Shown here one piece after another: positions 25,212 to 32,000 of a stretch of 32,000 nt of DNA. The translations under genes were made by a program, and so were the position numbers. The stretch lies in assembly GCA_902612915.1 (NCBI GenBank), contig CACMFH010000007.1:1-32000 (forward strand). Reading direction: 5' to 3'. Source of the DNA: an uncultured SAR86 cluster bacterium. GTDB taxonomy: Bacteria; Pseudomonadota; Gammaproteobacteria; Magnimaribacterales; D2472. Positions within the stretch are counted from its first letter, which is position 1, and each line of letters starts with the position of its first letter. Below the pieces are notes generated by a model. The model was given only the letters and a program-made list of their open reading frames with translations. It did not search any database and was not told the DNA's origin.

Positions 25212-25762
25212 TTTTTTGAAATAAGAAGTGCTCTTACGTCTCCAATCATTTTATCTTTAATAATTTTAAACGAGTTAGGTAAATCAATTTTAGTGAATTT
25301 ATTAAATTCGATGTAGATTTTACAAGATAATTTTAAATTTTCATTCTTGTGGAAAATTTCTAATATTTTTTTTTCAATGTCTTGATTGAATGGAGGATCT
25401 GCAAATATCAAATCAATATTTGATAAATCATTATCCTTAATCCAATTGATACCATTTTTAAATAGAACCTTTGAGTTTTTCTCTAAACCAAGCTCTTTAA
25501 TAGAATTTCTCAATAATAAGAAGTTTTTTTTATTTGATTCTATAAAAATTGATCTTTGAGCACCTCTTGATAAGGCTTCTATGCCTAACGCGCCAGTTCC
25601 AGCAAATAAGTCAAGACAATTGCATTCTTGAATCTCAAACTGAAGCCAGTTAAATAATACTTCTCTTAACTTGCTTGATGTAGGTCTCAATGAGGATCTG
25701 AAATCAAATGGGATTTTTTGTCCTTTGAGGCTACCCCCTGTTATTCGTATACTGTTTTTCAT
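25208..25762 (-). CDS. rsmD: 16S rRNA (guanine-966-N2)-methyltransferase
   Basis: Methylates G966 of 16S rRNA in the 30S subunit, using S-adenosylmethionine. The 184-residue protein opens with IRITGGSLKGQKIPF and LRPTSSKLREVLFNWL, both typical of RsmD. The cofactor loop is DLFAGTGALGIEALSRGA (51-68) and the catalytic motif is DPPF at 122-125. The gene heads a three-gene - strand unit with hemC and hemD. The 32-base gap to the divergent flavin reductase gene must contain both start regions. Confidence 0.94.
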   Translation of the reverse strand: MKNSIRITGGSLKGQKIPFDFRSSLRPTSSKLREVLFNWLQFEIQECNCLDLFAGTGALGIEALSRGAQRSIFIESNKKNFLLLRNSIKELGLEKNSKVLFKNGINWIKDNDLSNIDLIFADPPFNQDIEKKILEIFHKNENLKLSCKIYIEFNKFTKIDLPNSFKIIKDKMIGDVRALLISKK

Positions 25763-25794
25763 CTATAATATTTTTATTAAGTATAATTCAAACT

Positions 25795-26259
25795 ATGAGT
25801 ATTCAAGATAATTTTAGATTAGCAATGAGAAGATATGTTTACTCAGTAAGCATTCTTTCAAATAAGGATTCTGATGGTAATTCAAATGCAATAACCGTAT
25901 CTTCTGTAACATCAATCTCTATGGATCCTCCAAGCTTATTGGTTTGTATCAATAAAAACTCTAGAATTCATAATAGCTTAACTGTTGGCTCTAAATTTTG
26001 TATTAATCTTCTTAATAAAGATCAAGAGGATCTTTCCAATATATGTTCTGATGATGATAAATATGACCAAAGATTTAATGATAAAAATTGGAATCTTGAC
26101 GATGTTCCATTCTTAGCAAATGCACAATCAAATATCTTTTGTTCCATTGAGAATGTAACATCTTTCCATACTCATTCGATTATTGTCGGTCTTGTAGAGG
26201 ATTCAAAGTATAAAAATGAAATAAAAACTCTTACTTACGTGGACGGAGAGTATTCATAG
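25795..26259 (+). CDS. flavin reductase-like FMN-binding protein
   Basis: A 154-residue protein of the flavin reductase domain family (HpaC-like), which reduces FMN or FAD with NAD(P)H for a partner monooxygenase. Matching features are FRLAMRRYVYSVSILS at the start, the NAITVSSVTSISMDPPSLLVCINKNSRIHNSL flavin-binding block (spanning about 43-75) and FCINLLNKDQEDLS. The usual GDH motif near the C-terminus reads THS (SFHTHSIIVG), so the nucleotide end is atypical. No oxygenase gene is near, and the partner is unknown. A TATAAT (25782-25787) ends seven bases before the ATG, suggesting a very short or absent leader. Its stop lies four bases from that of the converging TetR gene. Confidence 0.82.
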   Translation: MSIQDNFRLAMRRYVYSVSILSNKDSDGNSNAITVSSVTSISMDPPSLLVCINKNSRIHNSLTVGSKFCINLLNKDQEDLSNICSDDDKYDQRFNDKNWNLDDVPFLANAQSNIFCSIENVTSFHTHSIIVGLVEDSKYKNEIKTLTYVDGEYS

Positions 26260-26263
26260 TTTT

Positions 26264-26872
26264 TTAGAATTTATTAAAGAATTTTTCTAGGTAAGAATCC
26301 AAATTCTTACTAATTAAATTAATTGCCTTGAATGGGGTATCTGGCATTTCCACAAGTTTAACAGGAACTACTTCCAGTTTTCTAAGAAGACCAACCATTC
26401 CATGAATCTTAGCCCATATATCAATACAACTTTCTTCTATGTATAAATCATCTTTATTTTTTGAGAATTCTTTAAATGTTGAACGAATATGAAGATATGT
26501 TTTATTTGCTGCCTCAAAGAGCATTGGATATTTTGTAAAGTCTTTAATTGCAGTTCCAAACATAAGGTCATATGTATTTGCATTTTTTAGACCAAATTTT
26601 ATATAAGCTTTTGTACCATCAATTAAATTTCTTTTAGAATCATTTGAATCATATTTAGATATGGCTTTATGAATCTTATTAAAACCCTCTATTGCAACTT
26701 CAGCGTAGAGATCTTCTTTTGTTTTAAAGTGTCTATATGGAGCGGTTTGAGAAACATTACTCTCTTTGGCAAGAGACCTAATACTGAGTTTAGTATATCC
26801 ATCGCGCTCACACATTTTAAGTGCGCAATCGAGCAGTTCTTTTTTTAGATTTCCGTGATGATAAGAATTCAT
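26264..26872 (-). CDS. TetR-family transcriptional repressor with WHG-type ligand domain
   Basis: Probable repressor of the divergent RND efflux genes. I start at the ATG at 26872, giving 202 residues that begin MNSYHHGNLKKELLDCAL, the common opening of this TetR subgroup. A longer frame from 26956 would run through the operator repeats and adds 28 unlike residues. The helix-turn-helix is in LSIRSLAKESNVSQTAPYRHFKTKEDLYAEV (about 31-61). The C-terminal half contains IWAKIHGMVGLLR, resembling the W-H-G signature of the TetR C-terminal WHG domain. Two copies of a palindromic repeat lie just upstream, at 26884 and 26912, so it probably also represses itself. The inducing compound is unknown. Confidence 0.88.
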   Translation of the reverse strand: MNSYHHGNLKKELLDCALKMCERDGYTKLSIRSLAKESNVSQTAPYRHFKTKEDLYAEVAIEGFNKIHKAISKYDSNDSKRNLIDGTKAYIKFGLKNANTYDLMFGTAIKDFTKYPMLFEAANKTYLHIRSTFKEFSKNKDDLYIEESCIDIWAKIHGMVGLLRKLEVVPVKLVEMPDTPFKAINLISKNLDSYLEKFFNKF

Positions 26873-26883
26873 TTGACTATAAT

Positions 26884-26931
26884 AATGTTGACACTGCTTA
26901 CATAATACATTAATGTTTACACTGCTTACAT
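26884..26931. promoter_or_regulatory. two tandem operator-like repeats for the TetR regulator
   Basis: A 20-base sequence occurs twice, at 26884-26903 and 26912-26931, differing at one base (G or T just before the shared ACACTGCTTACAT). The repeat period is 28 bases. Each copy contains an imperfect palindrome ATGTnnnCAnTGnnnACAT, the size and symmetry expected of a TetR dimer site. The copies fill much of the 86-base spacer between the divergent repressor and pump genes. Copy 2 covers the -35 and spacer of the best pump promoter; copy 1 lies 12 bases from the repressor ATG. Binding is inferred from position and symmetry. Confidence 0.75.
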
Positions 26932-26944
26932 TAAAATCTTTAAT
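26916..26944 (+). promoter_or_regulatory. probable sigma-70 promoter of the RND operon
   Basis: TTTACA (26916-26921) and TTTAAT (26939-26944) are 17 bases apart, each one base from consensus. Transcription would begin near 26951, only about eight bases before the adaptor ATG at 26959. The -35 box lies inside the second operator repeat. An alternative TTGACA at 26888-26893 in the first repeat has a poorer -10 partner (TAATGT at 26911-26916). Confidence 0.55.
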
Positions 26945-26958
26945 AGTAAAAGTCAAAT

Positions 26959-27924
26959 ATGATAAAAATTTTTAATACTTTAGTTTTGTTTTTAGTATCT
27001 TTGAATATTTATTCAATTGAGGTTCTAGAAGTTGAGATATTAGATTCTTATCAGTTAAAAAAAGAATTTCCTGGAAAACTGCTACCAGTTGAACAATCAA
27101 AATTAGCCTTTGAAATACCAGGAAAAATTAAATTTATATATGTTGATGTTGGTGACAAGGTCGAAAAAGGACAAATCTTAGCAAAATTAGACGACAGAGA
27201 GGCTAATGCAAGATTAAATCAAGCTAAGGCTAGTTATGAACTTTCTGTTCAGGTCTTTGATAGATTTGAAGATTTGAGACAGCAAGGACACATTTCTATT
27301 CAAGATTTGGACAAAGCAAGATCAGATTTAACTATAGCTAAATCACAGTATGAGTTCTATAAAGTAAAACTCGAACAAACTAATCTTATGTCTCCATATT
27401 CAGGAATAATTCAAAGTAGATTTCTTGATAGTGGAACAGTTATTAGTCAAGGCATTCCAATATTGGAAATAATAGATTCAAATTATGTAGAAGCTCATAT
27501 TTCAGTTCCAATTTTATATTTAAATGATATGGAAATTGGTAACGAGTATGATTTTGAGGTTGATGGGAAAAAAACTAAAGCAGAATTTTCAAGGTTGGCT
27601 CCAATGTCACCAGGTGGCTCTGACAGTAGATTAGCTATTTTTAAATTTAACAGTTTTGTAAATCCTGGCTCCATAGCAAAGCTGAATATAAAAATAAATA
27701 AACAATCTAGAGGAACATGGGTCCCACTAAGATCACTTTCACAGTCTGATCAAGGCTTATGGGCTTTATACACTATTAACGAAGAAAACACCGTTGTAAG
27801 AGATTTGGTTGAGATAGTATATTTTGAAGATCAATATGCTTTCGTTAATGGAACAATAAAAGATGGAGATCTGATTGTTCTAGGAGGCGCAACTAAAATT
27901 ATTCCTGGTAAAAAAATAGATTAA
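26959..27924 (+). CDS. RND efflux periplasmic adaptor (membrane fusion protein)
   Basis: Periplasmic adaptor that links the inner-membrane RND pump to an outer-membrane channel. The 321-residue protein has a signal peptide (about 1-19) with no lipobox cysteine, so it is probably anchored by an uncleaved helix or soluble. The lipoyl half-motifs are SKLAFEIPGKIKFIYVDVGDKVEKGQ (about 46-71) and SPYSGIIQSRFLDSGTVISQG. A hairpin of two short helices lies between them (residues 80-145), shorter than in AcrA. The beta-barrel and membrane-proximal domains follow. It precedes the pump gene by four bases; both are presumably under the divergent TetR repressor. Confidence 0.92.
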   Translation: MIKIFNTLVLFLVSLNIYSIEVLEVEILDSYQLKKEFPGKLLPVEQSKLAFEIPGKIKFIYVDVGDKVEKGQILAKLDDREANARLNQAKASYELSVQVFDRFEDLRQQGHISIQDLDKARSDLTIAKSQYEFYKVKLEQTNLMSPYSGIIQSRFLDSGTVISQGIPILEIIDSNYVEAHISVPILYLNDMEIGNEYDFEVDGKKTKAEFSRLAPMSPGGSDSRLAIFKFNSFVNPGSIAKLNIKINKQSRGTWVPLRSLSQSDQGLWALYTINEENTVVRDLVEIVYFEDQYAFVNGTIKDGDLIVLGGATKIIPGKKID

Positions 27925-27928
27925 TTAA

Positions 27929-30900
27929 ATGAAATTTATAAGTGTTTTTCTAGAGAGGCCAAGAATATTATTTCTTACTTTAGCTTTCATCCTTCTTTCA
28001 GGAATTTCATCATTACTTAGCGTTCCTATACAAGAAAATCCCGAACTTGCAGAGAGATGGGGAAACGTGAGTGTTTTTTATCCTGGAGCATCTCCTGAGA
28101 GAATTGAAACACAAGTAATTAATGATCTAGAAATAAAGTTAAGAGAAATAGTTGAGATAGATGAACTAGACTCAATAATTTCTCAAGGCTATTCAAAAAC
28201 TCATATAGAGTTAGAAGACAGTGTACCGTTTGGAAAAATTGAAGAAACTTGGTCAAGAATCCAGGGAAAGGTCGATCAAATAATTCCTCCAGATAATGTG
28301 GCCTTGGTTCTTAATAGAACAGCTGGACCACCAATAACCCTGGAATATGCTATTGACTGGAATGGTGATGGAGAACCTCCATTAATCATGATGTCTAGAT
28401 TGGCTCAACAATTAAAAAGAAAATTTAGTTCCATATCACTTACAAAAGAAACTGCAGTCTATGGAGCAACAGATGAAGAAATAGTTGTTGAAATAGATTC
28501 TGCAAAAATGTCTTCATTAAATTTAACTTATCAAGATGTAGCAAAAGCAATTAGTTCATTTGATAACAAAAAACCTGTTGGTGTTGTCTCTGATGATAGG
28601 TCTGAATACCTTATTAGATTAAAAGATAATATAAATTCACCACAAAAGGTTGGTGAAATTCCAATAAAAGTTCTGAATAACTCTGAAATTATAAGAATTC
28701 AGGATATTGGTAGTGTTTCCATTCAACCTGGAACACCAATAGAAGATATTTTTTTATATAACGGTAAAAAAGTTATTTCAGTATCGACAACCGGCACGAT
28801 GTCTCAACGAGTTTATGACTATGTTGATAGAGTAGAAGCAGTCGTTGAAGAGATGAGGGAGGTTCTCCCAGAGGAATTTAGCATTGAAGAAATTTATGAT
28901 GAATCGTTATATGTTTCGTCAAAATTTAGTGAGTTGATTAAGAGTTTTTCATTAGCAGCCTTTTTTGTTTTAAGTATAAGTTTCTTTCTTCTTGGAATAA
29001 GGCCGGGATTAATTGTTACAGCTATTTTGCCATTTTCAGTTTCATTAGTTTTATTAGGTTGTCAACTTATAGGACTGCCGTTACATATGACCTCGATAAC
29101 AGGAATAATAATTGCCTTGGGGTTATTAATTGATAACGGGATTATCGTTGTTGAAGACTATAAATTTAGAAGATCTCAAGGCCTATCAATAAAAGAGTCT
29201 ATTAATGAAACTTTAATCCAGCTTACAACACCATTAGCTGCTGCAACTGGCACTACGGTGTTTGCTTTTATGCCAATTGTTACAGGCGAAGGCTCTAGTG
29301 TTGAGTTTGTAGGAGGTCTTGCAATTACAGTAATAATGTCAATTGTTTCATCTCTAGTTTTAGCATTAATAATGGTCCCTGTTCTTATGAGCTACATGGA
29401 GAAAATACCTTATTTTGCAAATATAAAGGTTCATGAAGAAGGCTATAACAATGAAAAGTTGCATAAGCAATATAGAAAATTTTTAACTTGGGCTTTTGAT
29501 GTTCCGAGAAGGGCAATACTAATTTCTTTATCTTTACCAGTATTAGGATTTCTATTATTTGGAACAATTGAGAAAGATTTTTTCCCATCAAGTGATAGAG
29601 ATATGTTTAGAGTTCATATCGATTTACCGGAAAATTCTTCGTCAAACAAGACTGCAGAAAAAGCAAAAAAAATAAGAAAAGAAATTATAGAAAGCAATTT
29701 AATTGAGATTGAAAAAGATTATTGGTTTGTTGGGAGATGGATGCCAAGAGTATTAATGAATATTGTTGGAGGAAAAGAAAAAACTGGATCAAACAACTCT
29801 GCTCAAGCTGTTTTTTTTGCAAAAGATTATTATGAAATGATTGAAAATCTTCCAGATCTATCTAGGTTAATAGTTTCAAAAAATCCTGATCTAGTTGTTT
29901 ATATTGATAGTTTTTATTCTGGGCCTCCATTCTTTTCGGATATTAGATATGACATCTTTGGAGATGATGAAAACGTTCTCGTAGAATTAGGATCTGAACT
30001 TGAGCTAATAATAAATAATGCTCCTGACATAAGTCACACAAGATCTGAAGCAACTAACTCAAATACTAATGTTGAATTTGAATTTGATAGTTCAAATATA
30101 TCTTTATCAGGAAAAAATACAGAACTTATGGTAAACGAATTATTTGCAGCTAATAATGGTCTCTTAATTAGCTCTATGCTCGATTCAAATATAGAAATAC
30201 CCATAAGACTAAAAGGAATTTCAAATTCGTCTGATTTAACAGGAGGTTCAAATTCATTGTCCATTCCATCATCTAACAATATTGATTTGATAGGTAATTA
30301 TTCAACGACATCTTTAAATAAAAGCACAAGTACTATTACAAGAATAAGCAGCCAGAGAGTAAATATTGTTGAAGGCTGGGTTTGGACAGGAAAGTTAGCA
30401 TCAGAAACTGAGATGTATATAAAAGATGAAATTGAAAGATTTAAAAGTAATTTACCTCCAGGCTATACATTGAGACAAAGTGGTGAGGCTGAGGTAAGAG
30501 GTGAGTCTCAATCACAAATTTGGTCATCTGCAATTATTTACATTTTTCTTATAACTATAGGTTTGGTATTTGCATTAAATTCATTTCGAGAAACTATACT
30601 AATCCTCTCTGTAGCACTTTTATCAATTGGATTATCTTTTATGGGTTTAAAAATTGGATTTCAGAATTTTGGATTTATAGCAACTATTGGAGCAATAGGA
30701 ATAATAGGTCTATCTATTAATGATTCAATTATAGTGCTTTCCCATATCAAAGAGAGAGCTAAAAAGTCTTTAATGACAAAAACTGATCTTATTGATGTAG
30801 TTATAAGATCTACAAGACACATTATTACAACGTCACTAACAACGCTGGGTGGATTTGTTCCTTTAATATTTGCAAGTATTTTCTTTAGACCGCTAGCTTG

Positions 30901-30991
30901 GGCAATGAGTATTGGAGTTTTAGGAGCTACTCTTACTGCGCTTTTATATATTCCAGCTATGTATATATGGATGAAAAAGGTTAAGAATTAG
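27929..30991 (+). CDS. RND-family efflux permease with altered proton-relay residues
   Basis: Proton-driven inner-membrane pump of the HAE-type RND family, 1020 residues. It has the twelve-helix layout in two halves with two large periplasmic loops. The N-terminus (FLERPRILFLTLAFILLSG) and porter motif (FYPGASPERIETQV) are typical. In helix 4 the usual DD pair reads Asp402-Asn403 (LLIDNGIIVVED). In helix 10 the relay lysine of AcrB (Lys940) is replaced by Asn931, followed by Asp932 (GLSINDSIIV). The proton pathway must therefore differ from AcrB. The second porter loop carries a Ser/Asn-rich insert near residues 760-800. Substrate unknown; no outer-membrane channel gene follows, so a TolC-like protein must come from elsewhere. 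The 3' end overlaps the next gene by 11 bases. Confidence 0.92.
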   Translation: MKFISVFLERPRILFLTLAFILLSGISSLLSVPIQENPELAERWGNVSVFYPGASPERIETQVINDLEIKLREIVEIDELDSIISQGYSKTHIELEDSVPFGKIEETWSRIQGKVDQIIPPDNVALVLNRTAGPPITLEYAIDWNGDGEPPLIMMSRLAQQLKRKFSSISLTKETAVYGATDEEIVVEIDSAKMSSLNLTYQDVAKAISSFDNKKPVGVVSDDRSEYLIRLKDNINSPQKVGEIPIKVLNNSEIIRIQDIGSVSIQPGTPIEDIFLYNGKKVISVSTTGTMSQRVYDYVDRVEAVVEEMREVLPEEFSIEEIYDESLYVSSKFSELIKSFSLAAFFVLSISFFLLGIRPGLIVTAILPFSVSLVLLGCQLIGLPLHMTSITGIIIALGLLIDNGIIVVEDYKFRRSQGLSIKESINETLIQLTTPLAAATGTTVFAFMPIVTGEGSSVEFVGGLAITVIMSIVSSLVLALIMVPVLMSYMEKIPYFANIKVHEEGYNNEKLHKQYRKFLTWAFDVPRRAILISLSLPVLGFLLFGTIEKDFFPSSDRDMFRVHIDLPENSSSNKTAEKAKKIRKEIIESNLIEIEKDYWFVGRWMPRVLMNIVGGKEKTGSNNSAQAVFFAKDYYEMIENLPDLSRLIVSKNPDLVVYIDSFYSGPPFFSDIRYDIFGDDENVLVELGSELELIINNAPDISHTRSEATNSNTNVEFEFDSSNISLSGKNTELMVNELFAANNGLLISSMLDSNIEIPIRLKGISNSSDLTGGSNSLSIPSSNNIDLIGNYSTTSLNKSTSTITRISSQRVNIVEGWVWTGKLASETEMYIKDEIERFKSNLPPGYTLRQSGEAEVRGESQSQIWSSAIIYIFLITIGLVFALNSFRETILILSVALLSIGLSFMGLKIGFQNFGFIATIGAIGIIGLSINDSIIVLSHIKERAKKSLMTKTDLIDVVIRSTRHIITTSLTTLGGFVPLIFASIFFRPLAWAMSIGVLGATLTALLYIPAMYIWMKKVKN

Positions 30992-31199
30992 TACATTCTT
31001 TTGAGCAATATTTTTTTCCGAACTTTGAGATAAGCAGATCCTCATGTACAAATGTTCCACACGAATCACAAGAAACCATTTCTTTTGATTTTTGTGTAGT
31101 TTTTTTTGTAAATAAGGTTGAGAGAATGTACGACTTAGCTAATCTGATTAATATTAGAATTAGGAATGGTGCTAATAATGGTATTAACTTAACAATCAC
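30981..31199 (-). CDS. PP0621-like small membrane zinc-ribbon protein
   Basis: A 72-residue protein with one N-terminal membrane helix (about residues 4-20) and a C-terminal zinc ribbon: CDSCG at 44-48 and CSKEC at about 66-70, with GKKYC between. This matches the PP0621 family of small proteobacterial proteins, whose role is unknown. The start is a GTG at 31199, two bases after the bamD stop, which makes co-translation with bamD likely. It overlaps the converging pump gene by 11 bases. Confidence 0.72.
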   Translation of the reverse strand: MIVKLIPLLAPFLILILIRLAKSYILSTLFTKKTTQKSKEMVSCDSCGTFVHEDLLISKFGKKYCSKECTNS

Positions 31200-31201
31200 T
31201 A

Positions 31202-32000
31202 TTATTCGTCTTTTTTATCAGGTCTATCAAGGAAGTTCCAAGACCATTCTCTTGTTCTTGAAGTCTGATTAGACTCTTTACCTGAATAATTAGAACTTAG
31301 AACTTGCCTAACATCCTCAAGAAGTTCTGTATAGCCTAATGCTTCATAACTTTCTTCTAGAATCTTTAGAGCTCTATAGTTTTCACTAGAATTTGGAATA
31401 TTTTCAATAACATAATTAGCTCTTCTAATCGCTCCGACATGCGCGTCAATTGTAAGGTAATAATCTGCAGCACTTAACTCACTTTTCGCTATCAAATTTC
31501 TTAGATAAATATTCCTTTGTTTTGCATATGAAACATATTGACTATCTGGAAATCTTGTAATGAACTCAGTTAACTCAGCAAACGAGGCTTTTGCTCCAGA
31601 GACATCTCTATTAGATATATCAGTATCAGTAAATCTTATTAGTAAGTCTCTGTCTCTTGTATAGCTTGAAAGACCTTTCATGAAATATGCATAATCAATA
31701 TTAGGATGCCTTGGATGTAACCTAATAAATTTTTCAGCAGCAGAGTGTGCAGCTTCTGTTTCAGTATTCATAAAATGAGCATAAATTAGCTCAATTTGAG
31801 CTTGTTCAGCATATTTACCAAATGGATATCTTGTATCTATGGCTTCTAGAGATTCAATAGCCCCAAAGTAATTACCAGATGACATTCTTGCTTGCGCCTG
31901 GTCATAATATATTTTTTCAGGTTGTTCAATTTCCTCTCCATCAGATTTGCATCCGGCAATAATTAAAGTTAGAAATAAACCAAATATAAGTGTTTTGATA
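31202..32000 (-). CDS. bamD: outer-membrane protein assembly lipoprotein BamD (extreme 5' end outside window)
   Basis: Essential lipoprotein of the BAM complex, which folds beta-barrel proteins into the outer membrane. The frame is open to the right edge of the window, and probably only the first residue or few are missing. Reading from the edge, a hydrophobic signal sequence ends in the lipobox IIAGC, followed by an acidic linker and YYDQAQARMSSGNYFGAIESLEAIDTRYPFG, the first TPR of BamD with its RYPFG signature. Further TPR repeats follow, with RLHPRHPNIDYAYFMKGL and ADYYLTIDAHVGAIRRANYVIENIPNS matching the family. The ATG at 31885 is internal, because it would remove the lipobox. About 265 residues are visible, slightly longer than E. 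coli BamD (245), mostly at the charged C-terminus. Confidence 0.94.
   Translation of the reverse strand, partial: IKTLIFGLFLTLIIAGCKSDGEEIEQPEKIYYDQAQARMSSGNYFGAIESLEAIDTRYPFGKYAEQAQIELIYAHFMNTETEAAHSAAEKFIRLHPRHPNIDYAYFMKGLSSYTRDRDLLIRFTDTDISNRDVSGAKASFAELTEFITRFPDSQYVSYAKQRNIYLRNLIAKSELSAADYYLTIDAHVGAIRRANYVIENIPNSSENYRALKILEESYEALGYTELLEDVRQVLSSNYSGKESNQTSRTREWSWNFLDRPDKKDE

Noticed and set aside
26873-26956. N-terminal extension of the TetR protein by 28 residues
   Set aside because: It would be encoded by the operator repeats and promoter, and the conserved MNSYHHGNL opening begins at 26872.
1-32000. CRISPR array, insertion sequence, prophage or defence island
   Set aside because: No regularly spaced repeats, transposase, integrase, tRNA-flanked junction or known defence domain was seen; almost all the window is core genes.

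Overview
The window is a strongly AT-rich, tightly packed stretch of core chromosome from a Gram-negative bacterium. LptE, BamD, MltB, Mpl, the rsfS-rlmH-mrdA-rodA-dacA cluster and the leuS-lptE-holA block all point to a gammaproteobacterium. The A+T bias, short spacers, ATGA overlaps and tail-to-tail gene overlaps suggest a streamlined, probably marine lineage of the SAR86 type; that placement is inference. I see no rRNA, tRNA, CRISPR array, insertion sequence or phage gene, and no gene-free stretch longer than about 200 bases.

Layout. 1-830: 3' end of parC, then a DUF2244 membrane protein. 1336-4947: PPi-dependent phosphofructokinase (-), mpl (+), a Lon-substrate-binding-domain protein (+) and a small PGPGW-type membrane protein (-). 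5039-11635: a seven-gene + strand unit (rsfS, rlmH, mrdA, rodA, mltB, dacA, class IV aminotransferase) for ribosome maturation and elongation of the cell wall. 11628-15567: holA, lptE, leuS on the - strand. 15615-16671: a - strand remnant of the dsbD-aroQ-accB operon, in which aroQ is intact but only the first domain of DsbD and the first 51 residues of AccB survive. 16737-23718: + strand run of an HSL-type esterase, a YejF-like double ATPase, ilvD, hemB, trxA and rho. 23711-25762: hemD, hemC, rsmD (-). 25795-30991: a flavin reductase, a TetR-family repressor and a divergent RND efflux pair with two tandem operator-like repeats between them. 30981-32000: a PP0621-type zinc-ribbon protein and bamD (-, missing only its first residue or few).

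How it fits together. Most genes are housekeeping: peptidoglycan recycling and synthesis (mpl, mrdA, rodA, mltB, dacA), outer-membrane assembly (lptE, bamD), haem synthesis (hemB, hemC, hemD), rRNA methylation (rlmH, rsmD) and central metabolism (pfp, ilvD, aroQ). The accessory part is the TetR-controlled RND pump; no outer-membrane channel gene is present.

I did not find a clearly new multi-gene system. The most unusual signals are the two neighbouring 3'-truncated genes that still look translatable (DsbD N-domain and AccB N-domain), a His/Met-rich insertion in LptE, an RND permease lacking the usual lysine and one aspartate of the proton relay, and the duplicated palindromic operator in front of the pump.
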